The position numbers and the translations under genes were made by a program. Of a stretch of 64,000 nucleotides of DNA, positions 58,562 to 64,000 are shown in pieces. Each line of letters opens with the position of its first letter. The first letter of the stretch is position 1. Source of the DNA: Liolophura sinensis (taxonomy: Eukaryota > Mollusca > Polyplacophora > Chitonida > Chitonidae); contig NC_088300.1 in the NCBI RefSeq assembly GCF_032854445.1, positions 40,264,458 to 40,328,457 of the forward strand, written 5' to 3'. Below the pieces are notes generated by a model. It did not search any database. It worked only from the letters and a program-made list of their open reading frames with translations, and was not told the DNA's origin.

Positions 58562-59661
58562 ATGAGTACATAAAGACTGCTACAATTTTAGGTGCATTAT
58601 ATACACAAGTATTATTTTAATATTACTGTAACTAATAATACTGTTCACATCCAACCACTACATAAAGACTGCTATAATTTTAGATGCATTATATACACAA
58701 GTATTATTTTAACATTACTCTAACTAATAATATTGTTCACATCCAACCAGTACATAAAGACTGATACAATTTTAGATGCATTATATACACAGGTATTATT
58801 TTAATATTACTCTAACTAATAATACTGTTCACATTCAACCAGTACATAAAGACTGCTACAATTTTAGGTGCATTCTTTACACAAGTATTATTTTAATATT
58901 ACTGTAACTAATAATACTGTTCACATCCAACCAGTACATAAAGACTGCTATAATTTTAGATGCATTATATACACAAGTATTATTTTAACATTACTCTAAC
59001 TAATAATATTGTTCGCATCCAACCAGTACATAAAGACTGATACAATTTTAGATGCATTATATACACAGGTATTATTTTAACATTACTCTAACTAATAATA
59101 CTGTTCACATCCAACCAGTACATAAAGACTGCTACAATTTTAGATGCATTATATACACAAGTATTATTTTAATATTACTGTAACTATTAATACTGTTCAC
59201 ATCCAACCAGTACATAAAGACTGCTACAATTTTAGATGCATTACATACACAAGTATTATTTTAATATTACTGTAACTATTAATACTGTTCACATCCAACC
59301 AGTACATAAAGACTGCTATAATTTTAGATGCATTATATACACAGGTATTATTTTAATATTACTCTAACTAATAATACTGTTCACATCCAACCAGTACATA
59401 AAGACTGCTACAATTTTAGATGCATTATATACACAAGTATTATTTTAACATTACTCTAACTAATAATACTGTTCACATCCAACCAGTACATAAAGACTGC
59501 TACAATTTTAGGTGCATTCTTTACACAAGTATTATTTTAACATTACTCTAACTAATAACACTGTTCACATCCAACCAGTACATAAAGACTGCTACAATTT
59601 TAGGTGCATTATATACACAAGTATTATTTTAATATTACTGTAACTAATAATACTGTTCACG
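58562..59661. repeat. 92-bp tandem array, twelve copies
   Basis: Unit blocks are agtacataaagactgctaca, attttagatgcattatatac and ctaataatactgttcacatc. The array is very homogeneous. Substitutions such as aatatt/aacatt alternate between copies. Confidence 0.96.
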
Positions 59662-60267
59662 GCCAACTTGCATTGAGGCCCAGAGAATCATAAAGGATTT
59701 TCTTAGATATAAGAATGGGTCTTGGTGTTCAAAGGACTGTTCAATTCTGTTGTCCACTCATTACTACTATGCTGATTTATCATAAGAGAACAGGAGGAAC
59801 ACTCCAAGACTCGGGGATGGTTTACAGCTATTTGTTTATTGTACATGTAACAGGAATGACCAGGGCTCAGAGGTCCTCAATGGTCAACTCTCCAATCCAA
59901 ATTTTAACAGTCCCCTCCAGCAGAGAACATACATGTACTTATATATTAAGGATATCTGGTAATACAATGTAACCATCTGGTACTCATGATAAATACAAGT
60001 TATTATGAGTCTGAAGATATTATAAGTATAGATGAGACAGCTTGAGTTCATCCACTTAATCTATAAATAATCTCATACTCACACCAAATGACTACTGCCT
60101 ACAATTGATCCGTTTAATGTAGATTACATTCAACATGATCAAAGTTAAATATAAATTTCATTTTAAACTAATCAGGAAATTAGTAACAAACTGTACATGT
60201 AGGTTGAATGTATCACAGTTCATATGATTTTAGGATGGACTACATGTGTCCTGTACGATACACATGA
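59662..60267. other. no gene seen
   Basis: Spacer between two arrays. The 85-codon frame starting at 59715 has no recognisable motif. Confidence 0.4.
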
Positions 60268-61824
60268 TGTTCCCATGTGGAAATGGTGTAGGATGTTTCC
60301 CCTCCTGGAGGAGCTCTCTTCCCGTATTCTCCTCTTCACAGTTTCATGTGTGGACATGGTGTAGGATGTTTCCTCTCCTGGAGGATCTCTCTTCCCATAT
60401 TCTCTTCTTCACAGTTTCCCATGTGGACATGGTCTAGGATATTTCCTCTCCTGGATGATCTCTCTTCCTGTATTCTCCTCCTCACAGTTTCTCGTGTGGA
60501 CATGGGTGTAGGATGTTTCCCCTCCTGGAGGATCTCTCTTCCCATATTCTCCTCTTCACAGTTTCCCATGTGACATGGTGTAGGATATTTCCCCTCCTGG
60601 AGGATCTCTCTTCCTGTATTCTCCTCTTCACAGTTTCCCATGTGGACATGGTCTAGGATATTTCCTCTCCTGGATGATCTCTCTTCCTGTATTCTCCTCC
60701 TCACAGTTTCTCGTGTGGACATGGACAAGGATGTTTCCTCTCCTGGAGGATCTCTCTTCCCGTATTCTTCTCCTCACAGTTTGCCTTGTGGACATGGTCT
60801 GGGATATTTCCTCTCCTGGAGGATCTCTCTTCCCGTATTCTCCTCTTCACAGTTTCTCGTGTGGACATGATGTAGGATGTTTCCTCTCCTGGAAGATCTC
60901 TCTTCTCGTATTCTCCTCTTCACACTTTCCCTTGTGGACATGGACAAGGATGTTTCCTCTCCTGGAGGATCTCTCTTCCCATATTCTTCTCCTCACAGTT
61001 TGCCTTGTGGACATGGTCTGGGATATTTCCTCTCCTGAAGGATCTCTCTTCCCGTATTCTCCTCTTCACAGTTTCATGTGTGGACATGGTCTACGATGTT
61101 TCCTCTTCTGGAGGATCTCTCTTCCTGTATTCTCCTCTTCACAGTTTCCCATGCGGACATGGTCTGGGATATTTGCTCTCCTGGATGATCTCTCTTTCCG
61201 TATTCTCCTCTTCACAGTTTCATGTGTGGACATGATATAAGATGTTTCCTCTCCTGGTGGATCTATCTTCCCGTATTCTCCTCTTCACAGTTTCATGTGT
61301 GGACATGGTGTAGGATGTTTCCTCTCCTGGAAGATCTCTCTTCCCATATTCTCCTCTTCAGGGTTTCCTGTTTGGACATGGTCTAGGATGTTTCCTCTCC
61401 TGGAGGATCTCTCTTCCCGTATTCTTCTCTTCACAGTTTCCCTTGTGGACATGGTCTAGGATGTTTCCTCTCCTGAAGGATTTCTCTTCCCGTATTCTCC
61501 TCTTCACAGTTTCCCATGCGGACATGGTCTGGGATGTTTCCTCTCCTGGAGGATCTCTCTTCCCGTATTCTCCTCTTCACAGTTTCATGTGTGGACATGG
61601 TATAGGATGTTTCCTTTCCTGAAAGATCTTTCCTTCCGTATTCTCCTCTTTACAGTTTCCCACGCAGACATGGTGTAGGATGTTTCATCTCCTGGAAGAT
61701 CTCTCTTCCCATATTCTCCTCTTCAGGGTTTCCCATGTGGACATGGTCTAGGATATTTCCTCTCTTGGAGAATCTCTCTTCAAGCATTCTCCTATTCGGA
61801 GTTTCTCGTGTGTACATGGTGTAA
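60268..61824. repeat. 73-bp pyrimidine-rich tandem array, about 21 copies
   Basis: Unit blocks are ggacatggtgtaggatgttt, cctctcctggaggatctctc and ttcccgtattctcctcttca plus cag. The plus strand is strongly C+T-rich, and each unit ends in a splice-acceptor-like tract. Open frames up to 188 codons exist in several phases because the unit has few stops. Confidence 0.96.
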
Positions 61825-62181
61825 TAGAGTGGCAGAATATTTGCATCTCTTAATTCTGTGCTCCACAATGAAACACACTGCCTGGCATTTTAAATGTATG
61901 TAAAGGTTAGACTCTGATGGATGAGGACTACACAACATTGCAATGAGGTGAAGACCAGATATAATGTGGTGTAGTCAGGGTCACTCATGGTCTAACCTCT
62001 CTAGCACATACATGTATCAAAATTTTCGTGCAACAAAGTATCAAGCTCAACAAGAGATCCAACAGAGAACAAAACTTTCAGACTTTTTCACAGAATTTGT
62101 AGGCTTTTCATGGCTTTCGAGGCCCCATACAAACCTTGTGTAATAGCCTGAAGTACTAGGGAGAAGACCGTATACTACATA

Positions 62182-62293
62182 CTACCAAATAGTCACAATC
62201 TACTAGATACAGTCACAATCTACTAGTCACAATCTAATAGATTGTGACTATTTGGTAGATGTGACTACCAAATAGTCACAATCTACTACATTC
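62182..62293. repeat. inverted and direct repeats of a 22-bp unit (hairpin)
   Basis: The string taccaaatagtcacaatcta occurs directly near 62184 and 62268, and inverted (tagattgtgactatttggta) near 62232. Extra half copies (agtcacaatctacta) lie between. The arms could form a stem of about 21 bp. Confidence 0.9.
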
Positions 62294-62299
62294 ATGAAC

Positions 62300-63480
62300 C
62301 TATGTCTAAATAGCTAAGTTATCTGCCCAATTCTTGTTAGATTTCTTTATCAACAGATAAACCAATGAAAGCTGCAGTTCTGGATCTAAAAATGTGTGGA
62401 GTTTCTAATGACTATAAACATTTACAGTGTGGCCTGTTTCTTTCTACAAATTAACATCATGTGCTTACCAAATTCGTATAATAATATCAGTGACAAAATG
62501 AGAGTAAGGCCAGTTTTTGTGTTACACCAAGCATTTAGAAATCTTCAGTGCTGTTTAATTAAGATTTATCCCCCAAAGAGAATGGATTATATTTATTGAA
62601 ACGCTATCCTTAGCCCGGACAACTTGTGCACCCCATTATCACATTGTAACTGTATTTAGTTACCCCATCAGCAAAGCTTGCTGCATACGTTATACTTCGT
62701 CCCCAAATCCCCAAATACATGGTCTGTGCACAAGCTACGAGATTCAGATGTATGCAACTTTTGCATCTATTGGCAATGGCCTGTATCAAATATTTCCAAT
62801 GAAAGTCTCAGTTGAACTCAAAAAAAAGGTCTGTTTTAAGCTACTCATGATGCCATGTTTACCCGATTAACCTCTATCATGTTGAGAAACTGACATCTAC
62901 AATATGTCATAACCATATTTAGGTATTCCAATCTATAGATCAGCTCAACACACAGAAGTGGACAATAATGTTATTTTGAAAGCTCATCCTACAGTGAATT
63001 AGAAGAAAGATGTGCCAGATGTTTTTTAAAATGACAAGAAATTGACACTTTGACAGAGAGTTGATGTACCAAGGCATGAAAGGTCAACCAGTGCACATGC
63101 ATTGTGCAGGAAAACAATAGAAGCACATGTAAAATGACGTCGTTGTGACATTTGTGAGTAGGGCACAAAAGCGAAATATCATGGAATTACCACTCATACG
63201 AGCCACAAAATAAGATAACAATAGTTCAGGTGAACACAATATACAGTCGAACAAATCGTTTGTTTGAAATGTAACAGAATAACAACAGCATTGCTACAAT
63301 TATAATCTCTAAGGGAAATTACTTCTTTGATGATGATACTAATGACCAATGGAGGCCACAGAAATATTTATACCAATTTCCTTTGATCCATACCTATGCA
63401 TGTATCCATCAAAAAAACCTAATCTACATAAGCAAACACCTGGGTTTGCAGTTCAGAGGAAGCGATACCTATTTAATTTA
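62300..63480. other. no gene seen
   Basis: AT-rich sequence without recognised exons. Confidence 0.4.
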
Positions 63481-63950
63481 CACAATGGCTCTAGAGAAAC
63501 TGACTATCAGGTTACCATGATAACTACACACATGATAAAATCTGAGATGCCATATGTTGTTACCCCTGTATCCGCCAAAAATTAAAACTGTGCATGAATA
63601 AAGCCATAGCTATCTGTATGATACATATTGGGAAAATGGCAATTTGGTAACCATGGAAATAAACAAATGTGAGTTGTGACATCATCATTTCTGTATCTAG
63701 ATGTATGTATTTACCAAAAATAAAAACTTCACATGGAAAACAACTGGAGTTGTAGCACAGACACAGTATCATATCTATTTATATAGCATATAAAGGGAAA
63801 ATGGTGATTCGGTTAACATGACAACCACAGAAATGGACAAATGTGAGTTGCGCCACATCATCACAACAGTAGCTATGTATCCAACAAAAATTAAAACTGC
63901 ACCTGGAAAACAACTTGAGATATAGCCCAGACATGAATACAGACGAACAG
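63481..63950. repeat. degenerate repeat, about three copies
   Basis: Blocks recur about every 160-190 bp: ggtaaccatggaaataaaca, acaaatgtgagttg, a gtatcc/ccaaaaattaaaactg pair and ctggaaaacaactgga. Copies are diverged and the element class is unknown. Confidence 0.65.
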
Positions 63951-64000
63951 AGATAGAGACTGACAGACAAAGTCAATATAACATTATAGACTCTTGAATA

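Noticed and set aside
60674-61240. 188-codon open frame on the plus strand
   Set aside because: It runs through the 73-bp array. Similar frames open in other phases, the unit is not a multiple of three, and there is no domain.

Overview
The window is animal nuclear DNA, AT-rich and intron-heavy. Spliced exons have clean GT/AG borders, and there are tRNA-derived SINEs, a Tc1-type transposon and many tandem arrays. The SINE families resemble repeats I know from molluscs, and the predicted protein has an invertebrate character. A marine mollusc or other lophotrochozoan is the best guess; this is inferred from style, not from a species match.

One protein-coding gene dominates. A RasGRP / CalDAG-GEF (Ca2+ and diacylglycerol-regulated guanine nucleotide exchange factor for Ras/Rap) lies on the minus strand from about 51.85 kb (proposed start codon) to 9.03 kb (stop). 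I reconstructed 18 coding exons whose phases all join, giving about 785 residues: N-terminal leader, REM domain with a cysteine-rich insert, CDC25/RasGEF domain, two canonical EF-hands, one C1 zinc finger, a Ser-rich linker with a TQT motif, and a C-terminal coiled coil ending in a PDZ-type DTEV tail. The last intron is about 18 kb.

Layout: 0-6 kb holds a diverged dispersed repeat and a 98-bp satellite of about 41 copies. 6.9-7.2 kb holds microsatellites. 8.88-9.2 kb holds the last exon and an array made from its stop-codon region. 9.4-27 kb is the giant intron, with SINEs and arrays of 47, 57, about 118, 37, 110 and 28 bp. 27.2-44.2 kb holds exons 17 to 2 with short introns and two arrays built from splice-acceptor regions. 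44.6-46.2 kb is a dead Tc1-like element. 46.8-49.2 kb holds 46- and 92-bp arrays. 50.1-50.7 kb is a MITE. 51.8 kb is exon 1. 52-64 kb has no confident gene, one candidate exon at 58.3 kb, a second 92-bp array, a 73-bp array and a hairpin.

The most unusual observation is that three separate tandem arrays in this one gene are seeded on exon edges: the acceptor of exon 17 (57-bp unit, in frame and open through seven copies), the acceptor of exon 10 (about 71-bp unit, out of frame), and the stop codon of exon 18 (49-bp unit). The exon 17 array could let alternative 3' splice sites add 19-residue modules to the linker after the C1 domain. About a quarter of the window is tandem repeat.
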